DNA of 10,393 nucleotides from EX4572-165 sp002254885 (GTDB lineage: Archaea; Thermoplasmatota; E2; DHVEG-1). The first letter of the stretch is position 1. Each line of letters starts with the position of its first letter. The stretch lies in the NCBI GenBank assembly GCA_029939595.1, contig JAOZSQ010000065.1:1-10393 (forward strand), given 5' to 3'. Positions 1-6,393 of this stretch are shown here, in pieces. The notes beneath the pieces are model-generated. The model ran no database searches, was not told the origin of the DNA, and saw only the letters and a list, made by a program, of their open reading frames with translations. The translations under genes and the position numbers were made by a program.

Positions 1-98
1 AATAATGAGAAAAATATTTATATGTAAATGTTGATAATATTTGATTGTTTTTAAAGCATTTGGTTTTATGTCGTATGAAGAAATCGTTCGAAATCCTT

Positions 99-116
99 AA
101 TAAAGACTTTATTATT
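99..116 (+). promoter_or_regulatory. Possible promoter/operator upstream of the coiled-coil gene
   Basis: A 15-base interrupted palindrome (AATAAAG-A-CTTTATT, 99-113) runs into an AT-rich CTTTATTATT stretch (107-116), about 40-58 bases before the ATG at 157. Transcription starting about 25 bases beyond the box would give a short leader containing GAGGTT (147-152). The rest of 1-156 is AT-rich (for example TTTATATG at 16-23 and TTTTTAAAG near 50). It has no open frame of useful length and no RNA-like structure that I can see. A palindrome of this size is expected about once by chance in 10 kb of this composition, so the operator reading is weak. Confidence 0.35.
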
Positions 117-156
117 GTACCCTCTGTTTTAACAACGAAAATCATTGAGGTTTCAA

Positions 157-1026
157 ATGGCTGAATCGGTTGAAAAAGTAAGAGAACTGAAAGATGAGCT
201 TCAGGAAAAAGCGAATCAATTAAAAGAAGAACGAAATAATCTTCATAAAAAATCAAAGTTACTTGCAGAAGAAAGAGATGCATATAATTCAACGATTAGA
301 AAGATTCGAAATGAAATAAATGAACATAAGCAAAGTCGTGATGAACTAAACGAACGTGTAAAAAGTGTGAAAGTTCAGAGAGATAATTTAAATCAGAAAT
401 GTTTTGAAATTAAAAAAGAAATTCGAGATATTGAAAGAAAACGTTCCTCATCAGATGGAACAAACATTGGAGTACTTCGAAAACAACTACACGTTCTTGA
501 AACAGAACAAATGACAAAACCAATGTCTCCCCGTAAGGAAAAAAAGCTTATTGAAACAATTTCAGGTTTACATGCAAAAATTAAGGAACAAGAAGGAATA
601 ATCAATCAAGACCCTCAATTAAAAAAAGTTCTTGATGAAGAAATACTTTATAAACAAAAAGCTGAAAAGCAACATGAAACCGTGGAATCTCTTGCATTAA
701 GAGCTCAGCAAGAACATGAAAAGATGATTAATTTGATAAATAAACTCAACAATCTCATTCAAAAAGTAAACCAAGTTCATGAAACTATTGTTAACAATAA
801 AATTAAAGCAGATGATGTTCATAGAGATTTCATTACTAATGTGGATAAAATCCATGATCTTGAACGTCAGCTTTCATCTTCTAAGACTCAACAGTCCAAA
901 AAGAAACGAAGTGAAGAAGACGCTACAATTCATAGAGTGGCAAATGAGATTTATGAAAAATTCAAACGCGGTGAAAAACTTAGCACTGAGGATTTAATGA
1001 CATTACAAAAAGCAGGGTTGCTTTAG
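157..1026 (+). CDS. Conserved archaeal coiled-coil protein (COG1340-like)
   Basis: A 289-residue, highly charged protein made almost wholly of Lys/Glu/Arg/Gln heptad-like sequence from residue 1 to about 250, so it is predicted to be a long rod-like coiled coil. It has no signal peptide or membrane segment and should be cytoplasmic. A central break (ETEQMTKPMSPRKEKKLIE) and a non-coil C-terminal tail (NEIYEKFKRGEKLSTEDL then LQKAGLL) match features I recall from the archaeal family often mislabelled 'phosphoserine phosphatase' after an adjacent serB gene. No phosphatase motif is present. The function is unknown, and a scaffold role is only inferred. The ATG at 157 is preferred over the in-frame TTG at 145, because that TTG lies next to and partly within the likely ribosome site (GAGGTT, 147-152). 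The next gene starts 58 bases downstream on the same strand, so co-transcription is possible. Confidence 0.85.
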   Translation: MAESVEKVRELKDELQEKANQLKEERNNLHKKSKLLAEERDAYNSTIRKIRNEINEHKQSRDELNERVKSVKVQRDNLNQKCFEIKKEIRDIERKRSSSDGTNIGVLRKQLHVLETEQMTKPMSPRKEKKLIETISGLHAKIKEQEGIINQDPQLKKVLDEEILYKQKAEKQHETVESLALRAQQEHEKMINLINKLNNLIQKVNQVHETIVNNKIKADDVHRDFITNVDKIHDLERQLSSSKTQQSKKKRSEEDATIHRVANEIYEKFKRGEKLSTEDLMTLQKAGLL

Positions 1027-1084
1027 ATTAACAATTAGCAAATGTAATAATTGATTTCAAATTAGTGAGAGTTGGGTGATATAT

Positions 1085-1561
1085 ATGCAATGTGAACTCT
1101 GTGGAAATGAATGTAGTGGCCGTTGTAAACCAGCAATGGTAGATAAAGTAAAAATGGTTTTATGTCCCAGGTGTATCCAATATGGTGAAGGGGTAAAAGA
1201 GATTCAAGGATCTCCTATACATGTACATAAGTCATTGGTGAGAAGGAGCAATAGATTAAAAGAAAAAGATGTTTATGAAAAAATGAACATTGAACTTATC
1301 TCCAATTGGGATGATGCTATAAAAGATGCACGAAAGCAAAAAGGCTTAACCCGAGAACAACTTGGTTTTAATATTGGGGAACCAACTGGTACTATTTCAA
1401 AGATGGAGAAAGGTGAGCTCCGTCCTTCCGATAAAGTTGCTAAAAAACTTGAAAAAGAACTGAATATCACATTATTTGAGGAAGTAAAAAAAGTTACTCC
1501 ACAACATACATCAAGTGAATCTCAAGGTTTAACTCTTGCAGATTTTATTAAAAAGAAATGA
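1085..1561 (+). CDS. mbf1: Archaeal multiprotein bridging factor MBF1 (zinc ribbon + HTH)
   Basis: 158 residues. The N-terminus has a zinc-ribbon pattern: C3-x2-C6 paired with C27-x2-C30, plus two extra cysteines at 10 and 14. A linker (about 31-70) leads to a Cro/C1-type helix-turn-helix (about 77-131; core ARKQKGLTREQLG, then ISKMEKGELRPS, then KLEKELNI). The C-terminus ends in TLADFIKKK, resembling the short conserved C-terminal motif of archaeal MBF1. The family includes the eukaryotic coactivator bridging TBP and activators. The archaeal protein is a DNA- or ribosome-associated regulator whose exact role is not settled. Start: the ATG at 1085 follows GGTGAT (1075-1080). An in-frame GTG at 1076 lies inside that ribosome site and is less likely. 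It heads the tight run to Sua5, MetAP and the creatininase-like gene. Confidence 0.93.
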   Translation: MQCELCGNECSGRCKPAMVDKVKMVLCPRCIQYGEGVKEIQGSPIHVHKSLVRRSNRLKEKDVYEKMNIELISNWDDAIKDARKQKGLTREQLGFNIGEPTGTISKMEKGELRPSDKVAKKLEKELNITLFEEVKKVTPQHTSSESQGLTLADFIKKK

Positions 1562-1571
1562 GTTCTTTTCT

Positions 1572-2165
1572 ATGATTTCAATATCTAAACATAGTAAAAT
1601 AAATGAAGCAATTAAAAATGGATTTCTTGTTGTATATCCAACAGATACATTATATGCATTAGGCGCAAATGTTTTTGATGAAAAAGCAGTTCATCAGGTT
1701 TTTTCTATAAAAAAACGTCCTCTTTCCCTTCCAATACCTATCGCGGTTTCATCGGTTGAAATGTTAAAAGAAATTGCAATTCTTACCCCTCTTGGAAAAA
1801 TTCTTGCTGAACATTTTTTACCTGGACCTTTAACATTGATCTTGGAGAACAAGTCAGTATCAACAGTTGTTACAGCAAACAAGAAGACAATTGCAGTCCG
1901 CATTCCTGATGACCCAATTGCGTTGAACCTTATTGAAAAAACAGGGCCATTAACTGTAACTAGTGCAAATATCCATGATCAACTAACCCCTACAACGATT
2001 TATGAAATTCGGAATATGTTTAAATCGGAATCTATTGTAACATATATTGATGATGGAGAAAGAAATGGACTTGCATCAACAATTGTTGATGTCACTTCTA
2101 ATGTCCCGATGATTCTTAGAAAAGGAACAATATCATCAGATGAAATTGATGCTGTGGTGTCTTAA
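1572..2165 (+). CDS. sua5: L-threonylcarbamoyladenylate synthase, Sua5/YrdC family (short form)
   Basis: 197 residues, essentially one YrdC domain. By family knowledge the enzyme makes threonylcarbamoyl-AMP from threonine, bicarbonate and ATP, the first step of the universal t6A37 modification of ANN-decoding tRNAs; KEOPS then transfers the group. Motifs seen: YPTDTLYALG (22-31), KKRP with following LPI (47-55), PGPLTLIL (84-91), AVRIPD (108-113), TSAN (130-133) and STIVD then ILRKG (169-185). There is no C-terminal Sua5 domain, so it is of the short TsaC/YrdC length rather than the long Sua5 type. The start at 1572 is chosen because it sits 10 bases after the MBF1 stop and just before the conserved domain; the upstream in-frame ATG (1536) overlaps MBF1. 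The next gene begins 4 bases after the stop, indicating translational coupling. Confidence 0.93.
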   Translation: MISISKHSKINEAIKNGFLVVYPTDTLYALGANVFDEKAVHQVFSIKKRPLSLPIPIAVSSVEMLKEIAILTPLGKILAEHFLPGPLTLILENKSVSTVVTANKKTIAVRIPDDPIALNLIEKTGPLTVTSANIHDQLTPTTIYEIRNMFKSESIVTYIDDGERNGLASTIVDVTSNVPMILRKGTISSDEIDAVVS

Positions 2166-2169
2166 TAGT

Positions 2170-3093
2170 ATGGATGAAGAAATAAAGGATAAATATTTTA
2201 AAGCAGGTGAAATAGCTGCGTTAGCACGTGATAAAGGAGTTGAAAAAGTAAAAAAAGGTGCATCCTTATTAGAGGTTGCAAACTATATCGAGTCATTGAT
2301 ATATTCAAACAATGCAAAACCTGCATTTCCTGTAAACATCGCAAGAAATCATATCGCTGCTCATTTCACACCCAATCCAAAAAACACTCAGGTTTTCAAG
2401 AAAGGCGATCTTGTTAAAATTGATGTTGGTGCTCATATAGATGGATACATTGCAGATACCGCTGTAACTGTGGAAGTAGACACCGATGTCCATTCGTCTC
2501 TTTGTGATGCATCTAATGAGGCATTAAAACATGCAATAAAAATGATGAAACCTGGTGTTTCATTGTCAAAAATAGGTGAAACCGTTGAAAAAACTATAAC
2601 CTCCTATGGTTTTAAACCAATTGAAAATCTCACAGGACACAGTTTAAATCGTTTTGTTCTTCATGCAGGATTATCCATCCCAAACGTTCCATCGATTAAT
2701 CTTTTAAAAAAACCACATGTTGATGATGTCATTGCAATAGAACCCTTTGCAACAGATGGGTATGGAAGAGTGATTTCGGGTAAAGGAAGTAATATCTATA
2801 TTGCCCAAGCAAGTAAGTCCCTTAGAGGGTTACGGGAAAAAAGGAGTAAACTTCAAATAAAAAGAATAAAAAAAGAATTCAATTCTTTACCTTTTGCATT
2901 TCGATGGTGTGAGAAACTCTTTTCAAATGCAGAAGTAAGCATTCAGCGACTTACATATCTTAACTTGTTACATCATTTTCCGCAATTAATCGAACAAAAT
3001 AATGGAATGGTCTCACAAAAGGAACATACGGTGATTGTCACAGAAAATGGTTGTGAGATTACTACTCTTGGAAAAAATGAAGAGGTTATTTGA
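2170..3093 (+). CDS. map: Methionine aminopeptidase, type II (archaeal)
   Basis: 307 residues, close to archaeal MetAP2 length. It removes the initiator methionine from nascent proteins using a di-metal centre. The expected ligands are visible: D85 (KIDVGAH), D96 (IADTAV), H157 (TGHSLN), E191 (AIEPFATDG) and E292 (VTENGCE). Substrate-site histidines are H65 (AAHFTP) and H165 (VLHAG). The insert between E191 and E292 (about residues 200-280) is the helical subdomain that defines type II enzymes. All catalytic residues are intact, so it should be active. The ATG at 2170 is 4 bases after the Sua5 stop, with GGTG at 2156-2159 inside the end of sua5. An earlier in-frame ATG at 2140 overlaps sua5 and adds residues unlike the family. 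The downstream gene starts 5 bases after its stop. Confidence 0.96.
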   Translation: MDEEIKDKYFKAGEIAALARDKGVEKVKKGASLLEVANYIESLIYSNNAKPAFPVNIARNHIAAHFTPNPKNTQVFKKGDLVKIDVGAHIDGYIADTAVTVEVDTDVHSSLCDASNEALKHAIKMMKPGVSLSKIGETVEKTITSYGFKPIENLTGHSLNRFVLHAGLSIPNVPSINLLKKPHVDDVIAIEPFATDGYGRVISGKGSNIYIAQASKSLRGLREKRSKLQIKRIKKEFNSLPFAFRWCEKLFSNAEVSIQRLTYLNLLHHFPQLIEQNNGMVSQKEHTVIVTENGCEITTLGKNEEVI

Positions 3094-3098
3094 AAACT

Positions 3099-3959
3099 AT
3101 GATATCAACAAAAAATAATAATCAAGCAATTTCTATTATTGAATTCTCTGATTTAAGTTGGAAACAAATCGATGAGTTACCAAAAGAAAAAACCGTGTTT
3201 TTTCTACCTATAAGTCCTATGGAGGAACATGGCCCGCATCTTCCAGTTGGTACTGATTTTTTAACTGCAAAGGATACTGCAAAAGATGCAATTAAAGAAT
3301 TAGGAAAGACTCATAATGATATTACCTGTGTTCTTCTTCCACCAGTACCTCTTGGTTTTTGTAAATTCAATACTGATTTTCCTGGTTCAATTTCTGTATC
3401 CTCTCGAGTTGTTCGTGAGGTTGTCATTAGTTTTGGTTCTGCACTTGCAAAACATGGTTTTTCAATGATGATGATCTGCACATACCATATGGCATTAAGC
3501 CATCTAAAAGGAATTTATCAAGCGATGCATCATCTCAGGAAAAAATATGGTATGAAAGTATGTGAGCCATGGTCTCCAGTTTTTCATACTGATACAATTG
3601 AGAAACAAGAACCAAAACTAGGTTTTGATACAAAAAAAGAGATACATGCTGGATTTCGTGAAACCTCATTGATGAAATATCAATATCCATATCTTGTTGA
3701 TCCTTGCTATAAGGAGCTGCAAAGTATTTATCGGAATCTAAGTTCACCTAAGATGATAGGGAAAACCTTTAAAGAACTTGGATTAAAAGATGGCTATGTG
3801 GGAAGCCCTGCAAGAGCAGATGCAGATTATGGACGATGGTTTTATCAACTCACTGTTGACACATATGTGAAAGCAGCAATTGATCTATATGAAAATAATG
3901 AACTTCCAGATCTTCCAGGTAAAGTGAAATCAATGATGAAACTTCTTTTTTGGCAATGA
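3099..3959 (+). CDS. Creatininase-family amidohydrolase, divergent
   Basis: 286 residues. The N-terminal metal motif of the creatininase family is clear: E42, H44 and D53 in PMEEHGPHLPVGTD, with the spacing of creatininase E34/H36/D45. FPGSISV (94-100) matches the family FPGT motif, and GYVGSPARAD near 233-242 matches the GxxGxP block. Two parts differ from the usual pattern. The NGHGGN segment is replaced by CTYHMALSH (127-135), keeping one His (H130) and adding H135. The HAGE-x-ETS motif reads HAGFRETS (183-190), with Phe for the first Glu. Family members include creatininase, the archaeal FAPy deformylase ArfB and the MftE peptidase. The substrate here cannot be named. The ATG at 3099 is preferred because AGAGGTT (3081-3087) sits at good spacing; the TTG at 3090 overlaps the map stop codon. 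It is the last gene of the + strand run and converges on dys. Confidence 0.85.
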   Translation: MISTKNNNQAISIIEFSDLSWKQIDELPKEKTVFFLPISPMEEHGPHLPVGTDFLTAKDTAKDAIKELGKTHNDITCVLLPPVPLGFCKFNTDFPGSISVSSRVVREVVISFGSALAKHGFSMMMICTYHMALSHLKGIYQAMHHLRKKYGMKVCEPWSPVFHTDTIEKQEPKLGFDTKKEIHAGFRETSLMKYQYPYLVDPCYKELQSIYRNLSSPKMIGKTFKELGLKDGYVGSPARADADYGRWFYQLTVDTYVKAAIDLYENNELPDLPGKVKSMMKLLFWQ

Positions 3960-3981
3960 TTAGTTAATTCAAATTTGCCAT

Positions 3982-4932
3982 TTATTGTTTAATCCGTTCA
4001 AATAATGCAGAGATCATAAGGGGCATAATAAGAGTTGCATCTCCTTCAATTGTGATATTATCAGATTCGCCCTTTATTTTTCCCCATGAAATAGCTTCGC
4101 GGGTTTGTGCACCACTCAGACTCCCATCATATTCAACTGCGGTAGTAATATACACAGTGTAATCCAGTCCATCCTTGAACTGATTCCACCAGATTGTATG
4201 ATGTTTACTGATCCCCCCACCAATGATGAATGCACCACTTTTATCTGCATCAAATACAATATCTGATAGTTCTTGTTCATCTTGGAATAGATCAATGGTA
4301 AAATCACGATGGTTTTGATAATACATCCATAGCTGAGATCCAAAAGCACCATCAGTGATACCAGGTACATAGAAAGGAATCTTATTTTTCCATGCCCAAT
4401 ATAACAATGATTCATCCTTCTTTTCATCATTTTCTATTTGTTTTCCAAATTCCCAGATAATATCTTTTGTAGACCATTTTGTCTTATTTTTACATATGGA
4501 TGAAAGTATTGGTTGCATTTTTTCTTCAAGTATTGTGCCGTAGCATTCATTGGGTATGAAAATATTCCCAAGTCGGTTAATACCTTTTTTATAAAGAACA
4601 TTATCATCTGTGGTAAAGGATCCATGGTAATAGTCACGCCACAGGCGTGCAAGATCATGATCAAGAGTTCCTGTTGTTGTGATTACTACATCAAAAAGCT
4701 TTCTTTTCAACAGCTCTTTGATAATACCACGAGTACCTGTTGAACAGATGCAAGCTGGAAAGGAAAGAAATCGAGTACATGATGAATCATTAATCATTTC
4801 CTCAAGAATATCTACTCCATCTGCAACTTTTTTCGCAGTAAAACCGCCTGAATCATACAAGGCTTTTATGAGCTGATTTGAAGTCATTGATTCAGCTGGA
4901 TTAATGTCTTTTACGGGTATTTTCTCAAACAT
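3982..4932 (-). CDS. dys: Deoxyhypusine synthase (archaeal type)
   Basis: 316 residues. The family transfers the aminobutyl group of spermidine, with NAD, to one lysine of aIF5A. Visible motifs: SGGFTAKKVADGVDIL (28-43), TTTGTLDHDL (85-94), NRLGNIFIPN (119-128), PGITDGAFGS (190-199), GGGISKHH (238-245), DGSLSGA (269-275) and AISWGK (280-285). K285 corresponds to the catalytic lysine (human K329), H244 to human H288, E279 to E323 and W283 to W327. Positions matching human D243, N292 and D316 are S199, W248 and L272. From memory such changes are common in euryarchaeal enzymes, and agmatine has been proposed as the donor in haloarchaea; I cannot check this here. GAGGTT (4946-4941) lies 8 bases before the ATG. 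It follows the MEMO gene by 24 bases, so the two probably share a transcript. No aIF5A or agmatinase gene is in the window. Confidence 0.94.
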   Translation of the reverse strand: MFEKIPVKDINPAESMTSNQLIKALYDSGGFTAKKVADGVDILEEMINDSSCTRFLSFPACICSTGTRGIIKELLKRKLFDVVITTTGTLDHDLARLWRDYYHGSFTTDDNVLYKKGINRLGNIFIPNECYGTILEEKMQPILSSICKNKTKWSTKDIIWEFGKQIENDEKKDESLLYWAWKNKIPFYVPGITDGAFGSQLWMYYQNHRDFTIDLFQDEQELSDIVFDADKSGAFIIGGGISKHHTIWWNQFKDGLDYTVYITTAVEYDGSLSGAQTREAISWGKIKGESDNITIEGDATLIMPLMISALFERIKQ

Positions 4933-4957
4933 GTAAATATAACCTCAATATTTCTTG

Positions 4958-5845
4958 TTAATAAATAGCAAATGATGCATAACCAACACATGCGCTACTA
5001 TCTGGATGGACATCATATGATGTCCCATATTTAAGTAATTCTACGCTAGATGAACCAAGTTTTTTTGATGCTGTAAGAACTGCTGCGACAGGACCGGATC
5101 CACACATGGAGATATTATTCTTATCAACAGTGTCGATCAATCCTGCTGGATTCATTTTTTTTATCATTTCAATCACAGATGTATCTTGTTTGTAAACATA
5201 TTCATTTACCTTGCTGTTTCTTGGTGACATCCGCCCATAGGCAATACCTTCATGAGAAAAATCAGTACTAGCGATAAGAATCACATTTCTTTTTTCTTTT
5301 TGTATGGCATCAGCAAGTTGTATGCCTATATCTCTTGCAGTCTCATAATCCTGCATGATCATGGCGATTGGGACGATTGAAAATGGTTTTCCTTTTGAAA
5401 TATATTGAAGAAATGGCAGTTGCACCTCAATACTATTTTCTTGATACTTCATAGTATGGTCATCAGGATCAATGATTCCACCTGTTATCCTTTGAACTAT
5501 TTCTTCATCAACGGGAATATTCCCAAGTGGAGTTTCCCATGAACCCTTTGATGACATTGCAACACCTGACCCCATTCCACTATGATTTGGCCCAATGATA
5601 ATAAACACATCAGCAAAACCTGCATCAAGAATCAAATCATATGCATATGCTGCAATACTTCCAGAAAAAGGATAACCTGCATGAGGAACAATAACTCCCT
5701 TTAATTGTTGTTTTTTTATGTTTCTTTCTAAGATAGTACCAGGACCATTTTCTGAAAAGAAACATGTTTTTATCTGATTATTGAGTTCTATTTCTCCTGC
5801 ATCATAGAACATACCTGATACAGTTGCTTTTCTTATCAGTTTCAT
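4958..5845 (-). CDS. MEMO family protein (AmmeMemoRadiSam protein B-like)
   Basis: 295 residues, full length. MEMO proteins share a fold with class III extradiol dioxygenases and LigB-type enzymes. Human MEMO1 binds iron or copper, and the archaeal role is unknown. Motifs in order: RKATVSGMFY (5-14), VPHAGY with FSG (53-62, H55), GPNHSGMG (85-92, H88), WETPLG (103-108), ENSIEVQLPFLQ (136-147), STDFSH (193-198, D195 and H198), CGSGP (248-252) and CVGYASF (286-292). Three active-site histidines and C248 are present, but the usual EHSIE reads ENSIE (Asn137). The AMMECR1 and radical-SAM partners are not adjacent. No ribosome site is seen before the ATG, and a TTTAAA box lies about 32-37 bases upstream, so the mRNA is probably leaderless or has a very short leader. 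It is the first gene of the pair with dys. Confidence 0.9.
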   Translation of the reverse strand: MKLIRKATVSGMFYDAGEIELNNQIKTCFFSENGPGTILERNIKKQQLKGVIVPHAGYPFSGSIAAYAYDLILDAGFADVFIIIGPNHSGMGSGVAMSSKGSWETPLGNIPVDEEIVQRITGGIIDPDDHTMKYQENSIEVQLPFLQYISKGKPFSIVPIAMIMQDYETARDIGIQLADAIQKEKRNVILIASTDFSHEGIAYGRMSPRNSKVNEYVYKQDTSVIEMIKKMNPAGLIDTVDKNNISMCGSGPVAAVLTASKKLGSSSVELLKYGTSYDVHPDSSACVGYASFAIY

Positions 5846-5876
5846 AATGATTCAACTACAAAGTATCTGATGTTTG

Positions 5877-5882
5877 TTTAAA
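5877..5882 (-). promoter_or_regulatory. Possible TATA-like box for the MEMO-dys pair
   Basis: TTTAAA, read on the - strand within CATTTAAACAAA, lies 32-37 bases before the MEMO ATG at 5845. This spacing puts the transcription start within about 10 bases of the start codon, which agrees with the lack of a ribosome site there. The call rests on sequence only, with no BRE clearly resolved. Confidence 0.4.
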
Positions 5883-5908
5883 TGGTTCATGGTATTTTGG
5901 TACAAAAC

Positions 5909-5918
5909 CTTATAAATA
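5909..5918 (+). promoter_or_regulatory. TATA box for the 52-aa gene
   Basis: CTTATAAATA is close to the archaeal TATA consensus and is preceded by AAAAC, which could serve as a BRE. A start about 25 bases downstream (near 5938-5942) leaves a leader of about 25-30 bases carrying AAAAGGGA before the ATG at 5967. The complement also reads TATTTATAAG, so the box could act weakly in the opposite direction. Confidence 0.6.
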
Positions 5919-5966
5919 GGTTGAGGAATTCGGCATAAAAAAAATTCGACCTAAAAGGGAATATTT

Positions 5967-6125
5967 ATGGAAACGGTATGCCACATTGAAATCATCAAAA
6001 ATGGTCATGAATTTGTTGCACGTGTCCATCTATCAAATGGCGCGACAAGAGAATATCGTCATCATATATTTGAGGATGCATTAACTGAAATGGTGATTGA
6101 TCTTCAAGAAGAAATTGCAGAATAG
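5967..6125 (+). CDS. Small conserved-looking 52-aa protein, unknown function
   Basis: A complete ATG-TAG frame of 52 residues. It starts METVCHIEIIKNG, continues through FVARVHLSNGATREY and ends in a helix-like stretch, EDALTEMVIDLQEEI. The pattern suggests a small three-strand sheet (residues 4-10, 15-22, 27-33) followed by one amphipathic helix (35-51). There is no membrane segment or metal motif; the histidines at 6, 14, 21, 32 and 33 are scattered. Support for it being real: a strong TATA box 50-58 bases upstream, an AAGGGA-type ribosome site (5955-5960) six bases before the ATG, and a fit in a slot otherwise empty between divergent and convergent neighbours. It resembles small archaeal proteins that I half recall but cannot name, so no function is proposed. 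Its stop is 18 bases from the convergent end of the zinc-ribbon gene. Confidence 0.72.
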   Translation: METVCHIEIIKNGHEFVARVHLSNGATREYRHHIFEDALTEMVIDLQEEIAE

Positions 6126-6143
6126 ACTTTATTCTCTAATTAT

Positions 6144-6335
6144 TTATTGCCCAGTTAAAAGAACAACTACAAGGATAATACCGATGAGAGCATACATTGC
6201 ATAAACAATTAATTTCCGTCTCTTCATCATTATAGCATATCTTTTTTTACATTCCTCTGAACAATATGTTTCTGAAACAGGAATTGCTTTTCCACAAATT
6301 TGACAATGATTATGTTGTTTTATGATATCTGACAT
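6144..6335 (-). CDS. DUF2116-type zinc-ribbon small membrane protein
   Basis: 63 residues. The N-terminal half carries a treble-clef/zinc-ribbon pattern, HNHCQICGKAIP then YCSEECKKRY: C11-x2-C14 and C24-x3-C28, with nearby His8 and His10. It is followed by a basic segment (MMKRRK) and one hydrophobic helix (about residues 42-61, IVYAMYALIGIILVVVLL), ending TGQ. This matches archaeal DUF2116 proteins, whose role is unknown. The charge pattern suggests the zinc ribbon stays in the cytoplasm, with the protein anchored by its C-terminal helix. The ATG at 6335 is chosen because GGAGTGG (6348-6342) lies six bases upstream. A longer reading from TTG at 6350 would start at that site and adds MEWFF. 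It lies 58 bases after hpt on the same strand and may be the tail of that operon or have its own promoter. Confidence 0.85.
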   Translation of the reverse strand: MSDIIKQHNHCQICGKAIPVSETYCSEECKKRYAIMMKRRKLIVYAMYALIGIILVVVLLTGQ

Positions 6336-6393
6336 GAAGAACCACTCCAACGAAATAGAAATATGTTATTATCTTTCAAATACTTATCCATTT

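Noticed and set aside
157..1026. Annotation of the coiled-coil protein as phosphoserine phosphatase or SMC-like ATPase
   Set aside because: No DxDxT phosphatase motif and no Walker A or B motif is present; the protein is coil plus a short tail.
3099..3959. Assigning the creatininase-like gene as the F420/riboflavin enzyme ArfB
   Set aside because: ArfB proteins, as I recall them, keep the HGGN motif, which is absent here, and no riboflavin or F420 gene is in the window.
4513..4876. Open frames on the + strand inside the deoxyhypusine synthase gene
   Set aside because: They lie wholly inside a well-supported gene on the other strand, have no ribosome site and encode no recognisable protein.
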